Of a DNA stretch of 64,000 bases, positions 37,900 through 49,133 are shown piece by piece. The translations under genes were made by a program, and so were the position numbers. This stretch comes from Trichomonas vaginalis G3. Taxonomy: Eukaryota; Parabasalia; Trichomonadida; Trichomonadidae. The notes below the pieces were generated by a model. It saw nothing but the letters and a program-made list of their open reading frames with translations. It made no database searches and was not told the origin of the DNA. Numbering within the stretch: the first letter of the stretch is position 1; each line of letters begins with the position of its first letter. The DNA lies in the NCBI RefSeq assembly GCF_026262505.1, contig NC_067205.1:25983693-26047692 (forward strand), in the 5' to 3' direction.

Positions 37900-40557
37900 A
37901 TGGATAGCGATGAGTATAAAAAAGAAGTTGAAGCAAATGTAAAGGCAGAAAAACTTTTACAGTTGCAAAACCAAACCGTACAGTATGAAAACTTAGCACA
38001 AGAAAGTAAAAATAACGACGCAGCCATGCAAAAGGCAATGAAAAGCGCAGAATATATAAAAGCTAATAATGACTGGTTAGATGCCCAAGCCAACGCTAAA
38101 GCAGCCCAACTTATAGGGTCAATAAGGACAAAAATACAAGCGGATGAAGACAGTTCAAATGAAGCTTTAATGAATGCTGACTTTAAGAATGCCTTCGAAG
38201 CTCTTCATAGTAAGGTGAAACTAGTGAACGACTTCTCATCTGGAAAGAAACTGAAGTCTGAAGGTTTCGACAAAGAGTTAAGAGAAGTAGCACAAAATAT
38301 GACGAAAATAACAGATGCAGCAACGAGACAGGCAGTTCAAAGTGCCTATGACGCCGTTAGAGCAACTGTTGTGGAAAGTCAAGAAAAAGAGTTACAACAG
38401 ACCAAAAAAGACCTAGTAAATGCTTTCTTAAGAACGAAAAGTCAGGTAGGACATTATGCTGCAGATGGAACATATGTGCCAGCTGGTGGAACTTATATAC
38501 CAGTTGGTGGAACTTATATACTAGCTAGTGGAACTTATATACCACCAAACCCTCCAAGAGAAGCACCTGCACCAGGACTACCTAAAACATTTACATCGTC
38601 ACATGGACACAGACACAAGCATGCACCAAAACAACAACTAACACAGCAACCAACAGTTCAAAATCCAGCACCACAACCACCTCCACAACCAGCACAACAA
38701 CCACCTCCACAACCAGCACAACAACCACCTCCACAACCAGCACAACAACCAGCACAAACAGAGCAAGGACATAAAAGAAGTAGAGAACAAGGAAACCAAG
38801 AATTCTTAAAAATGCTTAAGGAAAATTATGATTACCCAGATACTCTTGACTTTAGTGACAGATATAAAGAAGCTATTAGAAAGTTCAAGGAAGGAAATAC
38901 TGACCCGAACCTATTTAGCTTTATGGTTCAGCACCAAATGGGATATAATTTCAAACCTGGAAAATACAAGCTCGCTAAGGGATATGATTTAATAGCATAT
39001 CATCCAAATGACATGACTGAATTTACTCCGAGATATTTGGTGTCAGAGATAAATGATGATTCAACTATCTTCATGAAACGCGTAAAAAATAGAGACGGAA
39101 CGAAAGAAGAAAGGGTTATGAATGCGGATGACTTAAATAGGGAACTTGTTAAAAACGGTCTCGGAATATATGAAATGCCACCAGATGAGGTACAAGAAAC
39201 TCCACAGGAAGAAGTTCAGATACAACCAGACATGGAAGAAATAGTTCAGCAACAACAGCTAGAAGAGCCTGAAGGAAACGAACAAGTCCTTCCTTTGGAA
39301 ACTAACTTCACAGAACTAGATGAAGATTTGGAACAGCCGAAAAATCTTGACCCTCAACAAGAGTATGCGGAGAATATGGAATCTTTCCAAGAGTCTAAGA
39401 AAAATTCGGCTGACATAGTAGAAGAATATCGAAAAATGTTCGCCGACATACAAAAGACTCCAACATCAGATGAAAATATTCAGCAAAGAATGGAAGAACT
39501 GAAAGAAAATGTACGCAAATACAACAATCCTTTTTACTTACGAGCATATAACGTTCAATCTTTGGATGAACTCGGTGAAAATAAAAGGTTAAATTTCAAC
39601 AAAACATATAGAAATGAAACATTGTTTAAAGTTCATTCAGAACCTAACCAATATGGAAACAAACCTACTTTTGTTTCTGCAGACTATGGAACTACAATGA
39701 GATGGGGTCATAAAGCTAATCCGGATAGGTGGTTCATAAACTTACAACCTCAATTCCAAGAAGTTGTAGACGCAATGGAAGCGAATGGTGAACCAGATAT
39801 AGCTGGTATTTTCAGCGCGGCTTTAATGCCATTGAAAGATATGAAAGATGCAGATATTTTGAACCAGTATGAAATGAACATGGCTGAAGGAAATATAACA
39901 CCTGACGTTCTAAAACATTTATCTCAAAGAACTACACAGAACCATAGAGATGGTATATTTGGTGAAGAGTTTAGAAAGAGAGTTAGGGAGAGAGAAGGAA
40001 GAGAACCTATTGTACATGACCTTGCAAACGAAAGTTTGCAAAATGTCATAAAAACTTACTTTGCAGACAATGAACAGAGAAGGGATGAATATTTAAGAAA
40101 ACTCAAATGGACAGTACCAGATGAAATGTTAGTATTGAAAAACATGTTCCTTGACAAAATAAAACCAACTACAGAAATAAATGACGCAAGACTGGAACAT
40201 TGGGTAAAAGCTTTCCCATTCACAAAAGATATTATTGGTAACATGGAAAGAAAACCAGAATGGCTACAAAAACATATATTTGGAAACGAGCTTATTCCAT
40301 ATGGACAAGCTCTGTTTGAAGAGCTTGAACCGGAAACTCAGGAAAGAGTCATGCAAACAATACGCGAAGACTCAAATACAAACTATGACAAAATCTTTCT
40401 AGGATATAGGTTACCTGAGATGGGCGACCAGAGCCCAAAGGCAAAAAGGACATGGGAAATTTACAACATACTAGGTGAACATGAGGCAAAGATGCAACAA
40501 AACTCAGTCAGGAAGAAAGTAAAGCTTGGTCCGAATGGGTTCTATTATGATATATAA
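37900..40557 (+). CDS. Large virion-like protein, 885 aa
   Basis: Longest open frame in the window. The first 180 aa are helical and coiled-coil-like. Residues about 185-215 hold four Gly-Thr-Tyr repeats (VGGTYIPVGG type), then about 250-290 a Pro/Gln array built of PPPQPAQQ. The rest is acidic and helical, with an RYLVSEINDDSTIFMKRVKN stretch that may be a small beta domain. The gene ends 32 bp before the major capsid gene. No family recognised; likely a structural, tegument-like or scaffold protein (inference). The frame is whole. Confidence 0.65.
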   Translation: MDSDEYKKEVEANVKAEKLLQLQNQTVQYENLAQESKNNDAAMQKAMKSAEYIKANNDWLDAQANAKAAQLIGSIRTKIQADEDSSNEALMNADFKNAFEALHSKVKLVNDFSSGKKLKSEGFDKELREVAQNMTKITDAATRQAVQSAYDAVRATVVESQEKELQQTKKDLVNAFLRTKSQVGHYAADGTYVPAGGTYIPVGGTYILASGTYIPPNPPREAPAPGLPKTFTSSHGHRHKHAPKQQLTQQPTVQNPAPQPPPQPAQQPPPQPAQQPPPQPAQQPAQTEQGHKRSREQGNQEFLKMLKENYDYPDTLDFSDRYKEAIRKFKEGNTDPNLFSFMVQHQMGYNFKPGKYKLAKGYDLIAYHPNDMTEFTPRYLVSEINDDSTIFMKRVKNRDGTKEERVMNADDLNRELVKNGLGIYEMPPDEVQETPQEEVQIQPDMEEIVQQQQLEEPEGNEQVLPLETNFTELDEDLEQPKNLDPQQEYAENMESFQESKKNSADIVEEYRKMFADIQKTPTSDENIQQRMEELKENVRKYNNPFYLRAYNVQSLDELGENKRLNFNKTYRNETLFKVHSEPNQYGNKPTFVSADYGTTMRWGHKANPDRWFINLQPQFQEVVDAMEANGEPDIAGIFSAALMPLKDMKDADILNQYEMNMAEGNITPDVLKHLSQRTTQNHRDGIFGEEFRKRVREREGREPIVHDLANESLQNVIKTYFADNEQRRDEYLRKLKWTVPDEMLVLKNMFLDKIKPTTEINDARLEHWVKAFPFTKDIIGNMERKPEWLQKHIFGNELIPYGQALFEELEPETQERVMQTIREDSNTNYDKIFLGYRLPEMGDQSPKAKRTWEIYNILGEHEAKMQQNSVRKKVKLGPNGFYYDI

Positions 40558-40589
40558 ATCCAACTATTCTATATTTTTACCCATATGAA

Positions 40590-42198
40590 ATGTACGCCGC
40601 TCAGAATATAACGCCAACAGTTTTGGATGCCATGAACGGAAATGTTTCCGAATGGTATAACGAATGCGACAATGCCATTAGAAGGTCAGAAATAGTTCCT
40701 GGAACTTACGAATATACAACTGCTGTTTCTTATGGAAACGTAGGTGAGTTTGGAGAAGGTTCTTCAACAACAGTAGATATTGCTTGCGACAGGTTTCATA
40801 TTATTTCTATTGACAACTCATTCTTATACGTGGAACAAGACATTGAAATAAAACCTTCTGCCAAGTTGTCTGACAAGAAAGGTTGCAATGGAATTTTCTA
40901 TGTCGGATACCAATATGCTCCAGAAGTTTTCATGGGATATAAGATATATTCTAACTCTGACTTAGTTCAAACAGTAACATGGGCAAACTATGAATGGTTC
41001 GCTTTGAGAAACTCAGTACAACCACAAGCTAGAGAACAAACAGACCAGTATGCAACTATTGAGAAAATAAGAAGACTTGACCCTAACGTTCCAGGAGTTT
41101 ATGTTAACCTTTCTGGTTCAGATGGAAATGCTGCCACTAAAGTAAAACTGAAACTTAGAGTTCCTTTGTCATCCTTCCTCATCTTCAGGTTTTTAAGATA
41201 CTTGCCAAACTGGGCAGGAAAAATTTCTATTGAACTTACTCCAAGCAAAAATAACTTAGTCATTGCACCAACACAAGACCCATTCACTCTTACAGACGTA
41301 ACGGGAACAAATAAAATGTCATTCGCCGACTTTTGCAAAGACAAAGTTGACTTAGACTTTGGTTTCTCAAACCTCAACACTGAAGTAAACTATTATTTCA
41401 ATGCTGGTGGAACTGCTTGGGACCCAGTTAAGTTTACATGCGAAAAATTTGAATGCAAGAGAATAGAAAGCAGACTTGCAGTCTATATGTTGGACCCAGA
41501 TATTTCAAATGCTTTAGCTGCCAAATATATTGCAGTTCCACTTATGTTCCCTATACACCAAATATCTGTCAAAGACTTTGCAGGTGAAGTTGGAAACCAA
41601 AAGTGCTGACCCAGGTGCAAGAACAGATATTGCTTTAACAACTGCAATGAAACATGCAGATACTATGTTTGTACTGTTCAGACGAACTATAAATGACTAT
41701 TCTTGTTTCTACAACCCTGGTATTAAATATCATATAAACATAGATGGCAAATATTATCCAAGAGAAGAATATTCTACAGTTGAGGATATGAGGTCATACA
41801 ACTTGACATTAGATGCTATGAACTTTAACAACAACTTCACAACAACCATTAACCCTGAAATGCAAAGTTCTATTATGCCATATGTGAAAGTATGGACTCA
41901 TACAGGAGGTAAAAAACTCAATATACAAATGGAGACCGTTCAAACTTTTGGCTTGGCATTCCATTTGCTGACTCAGAAGACTTTATGGGTGGTATTTTCA
42001 ACTGTTGGTACAGTTCAAATACAATATACTGGTGACCGAGACGGTCCAGATGAATTGAAAGCAAAGAAGTTTACAAAACCAATAGCACTTTTCACGGAAG
42101 ATGCTCTTTTGAAGATTCGTTCGATGAAACCTGCTGGGGCTCCTCAGATTGGCATAACGACAGCTTCCATCGAGCAGATTTTGGCAGCAGGTCAGTAA
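40590..42198 (+). pseudogene. Major capsid protein (double jelly roll)
   Basis: Shell protein of Polinton B, about 530 aa. The first jelly roll contains KLRVPLSSFLIFRFLRYLPN followed by WAGKISIELTPSK, the pattern shared by Polinton and adenovirus-like capsid proteins. A TATTTTTACCCATATGAA stretch precedes the start. Interrupted about once. The end overlaps a reverse-strand gene by about 100 bp. Confidence 0.88.
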
Positions 42199-42511
42199 GT
42201 TGTTCTTGAACTGACTTCTCTCCGTCAAATATTGACAGTACGCCAGTTTTGACATAATATTGTATTATAAACTTTCCTTTAGTAATATCGGTCAGTTTTG
42301 AAGTTATATTTTTGTCAACGTCAAGAACTTTCACCATCTCGGTTATACCAACTTTCTTTGCTTTATGAAAATATTTAGGTTCAGCAAAGACTGCTATTCT
42401 ATAACATTTTCCATTGTTTGTGTAAAGAACTATTCTGTCAATGTATTTGTATTGTTTGTGAGTATAAACCTTGTTTTGCTTCAATTCGAAGAGATACTCG
42501 AATACATCCAT
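42092..42511 (-). CDS. Unknown protein opposite CCG gene, 139 aa
   Basis: Complete frame starting MDVFEYLFELKQNKVYTHKQ, beta-rich. Overlaps the 3' end of the capsid gene on the other strand and is divergent from the CCG gene 18 bp away. Polinton A has a reverse-strand gene in the same place (5812-6213). Function unknown. Confidence 0.55.
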   Translation of the reverse strand: MDVFEYLFELKQNKVYTHKQYKYIDRIVLYTNNGKCYRIAVFAEPKYFHKAKKVGITEMVKVLDVDKNITSKLTDITKGKFIIQYYVKTGVLSIFDGEKSVQEQLTDLLPKSARWKLSLCQSEEPQQVSSNESSKEHLP

Positions 42512-42529
42512 CTTTTTATTCTAAGTAAA

Positions 42530-43107
42530 ATGTCATTTCCGAAAAATAGAAGCGTAAGTGTTTCAAAAGGTTTAATGGCGGTGGCAGATGTGAAGTTAAA
42601 TTCACCAACTCAAACAAACAGTCAAAGTGTTATTGTCAATGTCAAAGACAGAGATGTTGAAATGGGGAAACCATACGAAGACGAAGATGTATAACAATTG
42701 TTCCTGTAAAAGAACCAACATATCCTGAAGTTAGCAGAGACTTAAGTTCTGTTGCAGATATTCGAAACGACTACCAACAACTGAAAGACAAACTTCAAAC
42801 TCAGGAGAAGATTTGTCAAGCTTTAAGTATAATGTTAAACTTGGTCGAACACAACCCTGTAAAAGTGAACTCATATGTCATTGCACCTCATGAAGTTTTG
42901 AAAGAACTATTGAAACTTTTGACAGAGGCAGACGATATAAACATCAAAGAAATAGAACCCGACATTAGTTGCTGTGGTGTTTCATATAATGTCATTGACA
43001 AGATATACGTTATGAAAGGAGGTGAAACGTTGAACTTAAAATATAGTTTCCCAGACGTTATAAAAATATTTGACGACCACAACATTTCATTAAAATTTAT
43101 TTGCTAA
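42530..43107 (+). pseudogene. CCG-motif Polinton protein
   Basis: N-terminal part MSFPKNRSVSVSKGLMAVAD, C-terminal domain with EIEPDISCCGVSYNV. Counterpart of 6239-6853 in Polinton A. Broken about once. Confidence 0.68.
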
Positions 43108-43113
43108 GTAAAA

Positions 43114-43344
43114 ATGTCAAAACTTCTTGAAAGATGTTTGAAGAAAAATAATATAGACTTTATTTCATGTAAAGGACTTTACACACTTTTGAACGATATG
43201 AAAGACCCTGTTTTGTTTGTTCGTGTAGACAAAGGAAAGTTCTATGTCTTTACAAAATATTTGAACTTCTTAGACAGAGAACTTCAAGAAACGCCATGTG
43301 AAAGTTTAGATGAAGTTCTTCTCCACTTTCAGAAAAACTTTTAA
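43114..43344 (+). CDS. Small penton-linked protein, 76 aa
   Basis: MSKLLERCLKKNNIDFISCK at the start, LDEVLLHFQKNF at the end. Counterpart of 6916-7158. It lies between the CCG gene (7 bp away) and the penton gene (10 bp away). Whole frame. Function unknown. Confidence 0.65.
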   Translation: MSKLLERCLKKNNIDFISCKGLYTLLNDMKDPVLFVRVDKGKFYVFTKYLNFLDRELQETPCESLDEVLLHFQKNF

Positions 43345-43354
43345 ATATATATAA

Positions 43355-44151
43355 ATGGCAGAAGACATAATGGTTTATACTATTACGACTAAAAACCCTG
43401 AGTCATATAATTCTATAACAACAAACTTACAAAGTCCTCAAGGACGATATTGTAAACTAACCTTAAACACAATGACGACTAAAGCCTGTTTTGCTCTTTT
43501 GACACCAGAAGACTTTATTGTTGTGAATGGTAAAAAATACTCCTTTGAAGATACTTACTCAGATATACCACCAACAGGTTTTGTTGACTTATTTAATACT
43601 TTAAGGACGGGTGTAACATGTGCTGCAACTAGAGCAGGTTTCATTATGTTTGGATGTCCGACTGAGTTTACTATAAACAATATGAGCTATAATACAAAAC
43701 TTATTCTGGTTTTTACTACCAACAGTTTCCTATAACAGGAAAAGGTGTCATACAAGGAATGTCTATTCCATTGACATTAAGCACACCAATCTTATATATT
43801 GTTTCAAACTTAGGTTCAAAGTGTTATTCGAATGTCGACAGAAACTATTATGACCAAAAGATACTTATGCGTATAAACAATACTTTCTCTGCTGGTTTGC
43901 CTATTGTTCATTCGAATGCAGAATTTTCAACCTTAGTGAACTCAAACACTTTGGCAAGTATAACGTTGACATTAGTTGACGCAAACTTTGTTCCTGTAAA
44001 ACTTTTATGTCCTATGTATTTGTCAATGACGGCAGAAAGTTTCGAATTGGAAGATGCAACTGGTGAAAGTATTGTATTACAAGAACAACTTCAACAACAA
44101 ATAGCTCAAGAACAACAAATGCAACAAATGGAACAACAAAGTCAAGAATAA
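43355..44151 (+). pseudogene. Penton-like minor capsid protein (mCP)
   Basis: Beta-rich, with ITLTLVDANFVPVKLLCPMY near the C-terminus, the mCP motif also seen in Polinton A. The tail is Gln-rich (QQQIAQEQQMQQMEQQ). Interrupted about once. Forms the capsid vertices. Confidence 0.75.
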
Positions 44152-44180
44152 AAAAATATTATTTTTTTATTTTTATAAAA

Positions 44181-45333
44181 ATGTACAGAATAGATGTTTC
44201 AGATTTTTATGACTTCCAAGCATTCAGAAATATGTGTCCATTTAGAGACTATAACAAAGCAGTCGAGAATTTGAAACGTTTAGTCATTTATGTTGACTCT
44301 GCCCCAGAATGTTATGTCATGAAAGAATGGGATGTTGTCTTTAACAAACCAAGAGCAACAATAGTGTCTGAACAAGAATGTAGACAGAAACTTAAGAAAA
44401 TAAAAGTCGTACAAGTTGGAATGAAGATGTTAGATGCTTGGGATATCTTATTGTCAAAGTTAGAAGATTTTTCAGTTCGAGGTATAAAGTTCTATACACC
44501 TTCTCCAAACTTCTATTCTATCTTCACTGGATATAAATACGAACAAGTAGAATGGAAAGAAAATATTATAGAAGCTTGGTTAGACCATGTCAAAGAAATT
44601 ATATGCAATGGAAACGAAAAGGTTTATGAGTATATCTTATGTTGGTTTGCAAAATCTTACAACATCCAAGTGCTAAAAATGAAACTGCTCTCATTATAAT
44701 TGGAAAACAAGGAACAGGTAAGAATACTTTCTTTACAGATATTTTGTGCAAACTGTTAGAAGGTTATTCGAATCCGAATATGACAAACTTAGAAAACATC
44801 TGCGGTAAATTTAACTCTTCAATTGAGAATATGAAACTTATAGTTTGCAATGAACTTCAAAGTATAGATACAACAAAAGTTTTGAACTCAGATGCTTTGA
44901 AGAGTCTTATAACAGACAAAGTTGGAGTTGTTGAAAGAAAGTATAAAGACCAAAGAGTTTGTGAAAATGTTGCAAACTTCATTATGGTTTCAAACAATGT
45001 TGTTCCGATGAAGTTAGAAAGTTCTGACAGAAGATATGTAGTTGTCAGAACGTCAGATTCTCATATGCAAGATACAGAATATTTTGACGACTTAGCAGAA
45101 ACTTTGACATCTGACTTTTACAACCACTTGTTCTCATATTTATGACATTAGATATTTCTAAGTTCAATCCAAGACAAATTCCACATACCGAAGAGAGACA
45201 AACATTGTTAGAAGCAAACAAGAGTGTATATGAACTGTTCATAGATGAAACTGACTTTGTGTCATTAGATGAAAGGTCATTGTACGATTCGTATAAACAA
45301 TATTGTCAAGAATATGGTTATATGGCGTTCTAA
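44181..45333 (+). pseudogene. SF3 helicase (D5-like)
   Basis: N-terminal helical region of about 150 aa, then a superfamily 3 ATPase: Walker A IIIGKQGTGKNTFF, Walker B IVCNELQS, and motif C NFIMVSNNVVPMKLESSDRR with the downstream arginines. SF3 helicases of this type unwind DNA at replication in poxvirus-like, virophage and Polinton-like viruses. No counterpart seen in Polinton A. Broken about twice. Confidence 0.85.
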
Positions 45334-45446
45334 ACGAACATTCTTGGCAAATGTCAAAAGTCTTTTAGATGTTCAGAATGGTGTATATACAAAGAAAAAT
45401 TTTTCTGAGTAAATTTTAAAAAAAATATTTTTTTCCGATAGAAAAG

Positions 45447-45858
45447 ATGACAAAATTCATCTCAGTAAACAAGTACATGTCAGGACTTAAAGAAGAACTA
45501 GACCCATTCACATATTTGAATGTTTACTTCTACCATTTTGAAAAGTCTTCATTCAGCAAAGTTTGGAACATCGAACCAGTTAAGTTTGCTATTGTGACTA
45601 AAAGTGGTGGAAATTTGAAGACTTAGACATAGAAGGTTTGTTACAGTCAAGAAAGTTTTGACAGAAGGTTCTCAAACCTAAGAAGAAAGCATACAAACTT
45701 GTTATACCTTATGAACAAAGAAAGCAGACGACTATGAATATTATGAGTCTAAGATAGTTGAAGTTCAAGGTAAATTGGGTAAAAAGATTTTAGAGTCTAA
45801 GCCAGTGTTTACTCCTAAAGAGGAAGAGAACATTGACATTGACCCAGAAATGTTCTAA
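45447..45858 (+). pseudogene. Unknown Polinton B gene after helicase
   Basis: Starts MTKFISVNKYMSGLKEELDP after a T-run promoter-like stretch (TTTTTTTCCGATAG) and ends in an acidic tail (EEENIDIDPEMF). Broken two or three times. Family not recognised. Confidence 0.5.
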
Positions 45859-45859
45859 A

Positions 45860-46323
45860 AATAAAATTTTATTTTTACATGTCAATTTCTTCTCTGGAAC
45901 TGGTTCTGGTTCTTTCTTCTCTTCTTCTACTTTCTTTTCTTTCTTTTCTTTCTTTTCTCTTCTTCTTTCTGGTGGAGTTATGTCAAATTTGGCGCAACTA
46001 TATTTATGTAAAAGTTCTTTGTCCTTTAATAGCTCATCTATTCTGTTTTCTATTTCATCTTCAAGAACAGCGCATGTGTCTTCTTTGCATTCTAAGAATT
46101 TTGTTGGACTTCATCTCCAAGAGGCGTCATCTCTGTCAACAAGTCTGTCATTGACAAATTTTAAGACTTCTCTGCTAATGTTTTATGGTTCTTGTCATAT
46201 TCCCAGAAACAGAACTTTAGAACAAATTCCCTTTCTTGTTTACACTATGTAAGATTTTATGGTCGACAGATGTTTTGCTGTCAAAAGCTTGTCTCGAATA
46301 TAGATAGCGAAATCGCTAGACAT
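45860..46323 (-). pseudogene. Counterpart of mariner-interrupted gene of Polinton A
   Basis: Reverse-strand gene with WEYDKNHKTLAEKS and KFVNDRLVDRDDAS, parallel to EYDRYHNEV and KFVDKKLDE in A. The C-terminal end is a Lys/Glu/Arg-rich coiled coil. Broken two or three times. Unknown role. Confidence 0.55.
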
Positions 46324-46359
46324 TTTCTAAAAGATAAAAATTTTAATTTTTCTAAAAAT

Positions 46360-47225
46360 ATGTTAGAAAAAAAGTTTGCTGACATTGACAAGAAATTTGA
46401 GAATGTTTTAACAAGAACAAGAGGAAGTTAGAAAATGCTCAGATAAACCTATACATGACAAGTTCTTATTTGCTCAGAATGGTATAACAGGTCTAATTGC
46501 ACCACCTGGGTCGGGTAAGACTTTCACTTATCTTAAAATGGCTGCACAACAACAAGAACTAGATGAGAAGAACCCATTCTATGAGTTAGTTGTTATTTGT
46601 TACTTCTGGTCAATTTGACCAAACCGTCAATTCGTTCAAAGATATTATAAAGAAGTCTAAGTTAGTATGTATAAAGGATACTGAGTTGTTAGATTGGATA
46701 AAGAAGTACCAAAGAAGAGTTTTGAAGTAATGCTATAAATGAGTATATAATTCTAAGTTTAAAGACCCAAATGAGGAAATGCAGAGAATATTAGAGAAGA
46801 AACACTTCAGAAACAAACAGAAAGAGATAGAATACATTTCGAAGAAATTGCAATCTTACGATTGGAAGACTTACCCTCATAGATGTCTTCTTATTTAGAT
46901 GACTTTGCTTCATCCTTTGTTAAAGAACAGAGAACAAGATATGTGTCGAATTCTTAAGAAGCTCAGACACTTTAACATTTCAGTCGTAATATGTGTACAG
47001 ACAGCCAAGAGTTTAAGTAAGGATGTTAAAAGAATACTTACTGACATTATACTTTTCCCCGGATTGTCCGAAGACGATTTCATGGAACTTATGAAAGAGT
47101 CCATGGCAGGTAAGTTTGACAGATATGAACTCTGGGAGAAGTACAAAGTCATACAAGACCCTCATACTTCTTTCAGAATTCATATCTACGCAAACAAAGT
47201 TCAAATTGTAAAAAGTCAAGCTTGA
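46360..47225 (+). pseudogene. FtsK/HerA-type packaging ATPase
   Basis: Walker A in GLIAPPGSGKTFTYLK, followed downstream by the C-terminal part with LRHFNISVVICVQTAKSLSK and LPFPG-like FPGLSEDDFMELMK, the same order as in Polinton A (HYHLTVAILMQTWR, then LQGFSRYDIELIWK). Broken about five times. Confidence 0.82.
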
Positions 47226-47480
47226 AAAATAAAGAGTGCATTTACCCTACTTGTTTGAAGGCGACCCCGAAAAAAGTCTGTCTCGCTGTGCTTCACTGTT
47301 TTCATAGAGTTTTGGCGACTGGGGTTTTTTAACTACTCGCTGTTCTTCACTGTTTTCATACGGAATCTCTTCCCTCGGTTTTCCGAGGGAAGCAAGCATA
47401 TGAGGAAATTCATGATTTTTGTTGCTGAATTCAGCAACAAAATTCAAATTGTAAAAAGTCAAGCTTGAAAAATGTAAGTG
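47226..47480. repeat. Insert with KilA-N fragment between repeats of ATPase end
   Basis: The sequence TTCAAATTGTAAAAAGTCAA with the following GCTTGAAAAAT occurs at the end of the ATPase gene and again about 240 bp later. Between them, on the reverse strand, lies a short KilA-N fragment (EFPHMLASLGKPREEIPYEN), nearly the same as in the Polinton A KilA-N gene, and a doubled CTTCACTGTTTTCATA. It looks like a duplicated end with a captured fragment. Confidence 0.65.
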
Positions 47481-47956
47481 TTTAGTCTTAGTAAGATGGT
47501 AGCTTCTTAAAGCAAATACCATTGCTGAGTTTTATGTTACGTGAAAGAGAAGTACAGTACAATGAATTCAATTACGAGTACAATTGCAATGACAACTAAG
47601 GCAACTATTTTTGTCTTTTGCCAGCAAGGGTACTTCTTCTCTCCCAATGGTTCGGCAGAACTATACTCACTCATGAAGAAATGCCAAAACGGTTTAATAG
47701 AAAAAGTGTCATTTTTTTCATGTCCGAAGACTCGAAGTGCAACACTTCCAAAATACCGACGAACTCAGAAGAGCAGCATGGCAGTATGTTCTTGACAACT
47801 TCTTTGAGTTCTCCAGGAACACCTTGGAAAATGCTGAAGAAACTCCGACACAGAGAATTTGAGAAATTGCACTCCAATTACTACCTTGACAAACAAAGGG
47901 TAAACAAAGGGTAAAATAAGACTAAAAACTTAACGTTTAAAAAAGTGACATTTTTA
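47481..47956. other. Small broken frames, unclear
   Basis: Contains several overlapping short frames without clear favourite, for example ones with REFEKLHSNYYLDKQRVNKG. GC content rises here. Probably one broken small gene on the + strand; I cannot assign it. Confidence 0.35.
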
Positions 47957-48186
47957 TGAAGCTCCGAGTCACCGAGAAAACTTGGTCAGATGTTAGCAGC
48001 TTACTTCCCTGAGGAGGATGGAAGCGTTACATACGTAAGGTTTAAAAAACAACGAACCTGGAATTGCGTACCAAATTCGCAATTACATGACAATGGAAGA
48101 GTACGAAAGGTTCCTACAAGAGAAAACCAGCTCTAAACAACTCAGAAAAGAAAGAATAAAAAGTTTAACTCGTAATTGTTTATTTT
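47957..48186 (+). pseudogene. Small charged protein
   Basis: Start at MKLRVTEKTWSDV, later part MTMEEYERFLQEKTSSKQLR. Preceded by GTGACATTTTT. Broken about once; function unknown. Confidence 0.45.
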
Positions 48187-48382
48187 TTTACTTGTATGGG
48201 CAAGCTGCAAGAATGAAGTCGACTATCTCAGTCTTTGTCTTGACCAGTTGGACGGCTCTTGCGAGTACGTCTGTTTTGCGGTCTCCAGCTGGTGTCTGAC
48301 CTTCGTAATTGCGCATGTTCTTGAGAGCTCCAACTGTAAATGGTTGTAGGATGAAGGTCTCTCAGACTGCTTGAGGTAGTCT
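48187..48382 (-). pseudogene. Possible 3' part of the proline-rich gene
   Basis: Reverse-strand coding-like sequence with Leu/Gln/Arg/Ser-rich composition downstream of the proline-rich gene. It may belong to it. Uncertain. Confidence 0.3.
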
Positions 48383-48754
48383 TCACGTCACGAACCGAAT
48401 CTGTGGTACGAGTCGAATGGTCGACCTTAGGGAAGAGACTGAAAGCCTGTCGTCTTCCATTGGAGCTGTAGCATACTCTTTGCGTAAGCGGTCAGACCTT
48501 CTTTCGAAGTCTTGGTCTCTCTTGGACTGAGATTGGAATTGGAATTGCTGGAGGTGGAGCTTGCTGGAACAACCAAGGGTTGGGGAATAAGGCATAGGCT
48601 GAGGGTAGTTCGGGAAGCCTTGTGGTAGGTAGTAACCTTGAGGTGGAAATTGGTAGTAATTTGGTGGAGGTACTTGCTGGAACTGAGGTGCAGGGGCTGG
48701 TGCTTTAGGTTCCTCTGGTTTGGGAATGGACTCGGTTGGTGGGACGTCGGACAT
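48383..48754 (-). CDS. Proline/tyrosine-rich protein
   Basis: I start it at MSDVPPTESIPKPEEPKAPA (48754) rather than at the longer upstream frame. The middle is a Pro/Tyr/Gln/Phe array (PPNYYQFPPQGYYLPQGFPN), then a basic Arg/Ser part. Such tails occur in trafficking or assembly proteins with late-domain-like PPxY motifs; PPNYY and PPQGYY come close but I would not claim it. GC-richer than neighbours. Confidence 0.5.
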   Translation of the reverse strand: MSDVPPTESIPKPEEPKAPAPAPQFQQVPPPNYYQFPPQGYYLPQGFPNYPQPMPYSPTLGCSSKLHLQQFQFQSQSKRDQDFERRSDRLRKEYATAPMEDDRLSVSSLRSTIRLVPQIRFVT

Positions 48755-48796
48755 TCGTTTGTGGCTTAACCGTCGGACCACAACGATAAAAATCTC

Positions 48797-49133
48797 TGCT
48801 ACTAGCAGTACTGCTACTGACAGTAGCAGTACTTTTACTGACAGTAGCAGTACTTTTTCTGACAGTAGCAGTACTTTTTCTGACAGTAGCAGTACTTTTA
48901 CTGACAGTAGCAGTACTTTTACTGACAGTAGCAGTACTTTTACTGACAGTAGCAGTACTTTATCGTCGAAAACCCTCTCAAATTTTCCTTTTTTCTGCTC
49001 CTAGCAGTACTTTTACTGACAGTAGCAGTACTTTTACTGACAGTAGCAGTACTTTTACTGACAGTAGCAGTACTTTTTCTGACAGTAGCAGTACTTTTTT
49101 CTGACAGTAGCAGTACTTTTTCTGACAGTAGCA
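48797..49133. repeat. 21-bp minisatellite
   Basis: About 14 copies of ACTGACAGTAGCAGTACTTTT, split by a 42-bp spacer at 48961-49002. The third-from-last base position alternates between A and T (ACTTTTACTG / ACTTTTTCTG). GTACTGCTACTG/CAGTAGCAGTAC makes each unit partly palindromic. It lies between divergent genes. An open frame across it encoding Thr-Asp-Ser-Ser-Ser repeats is probably accidental. Confidence 0.93.

Noticed and set aside
48720-49004. Frame with Thr-Asp-Ser-Ser-Ser repeats across the minisatellite
   Set aside because: It is a translation of a 21-bp repeat that stays open by unit length, and the opposite strand is open as well.
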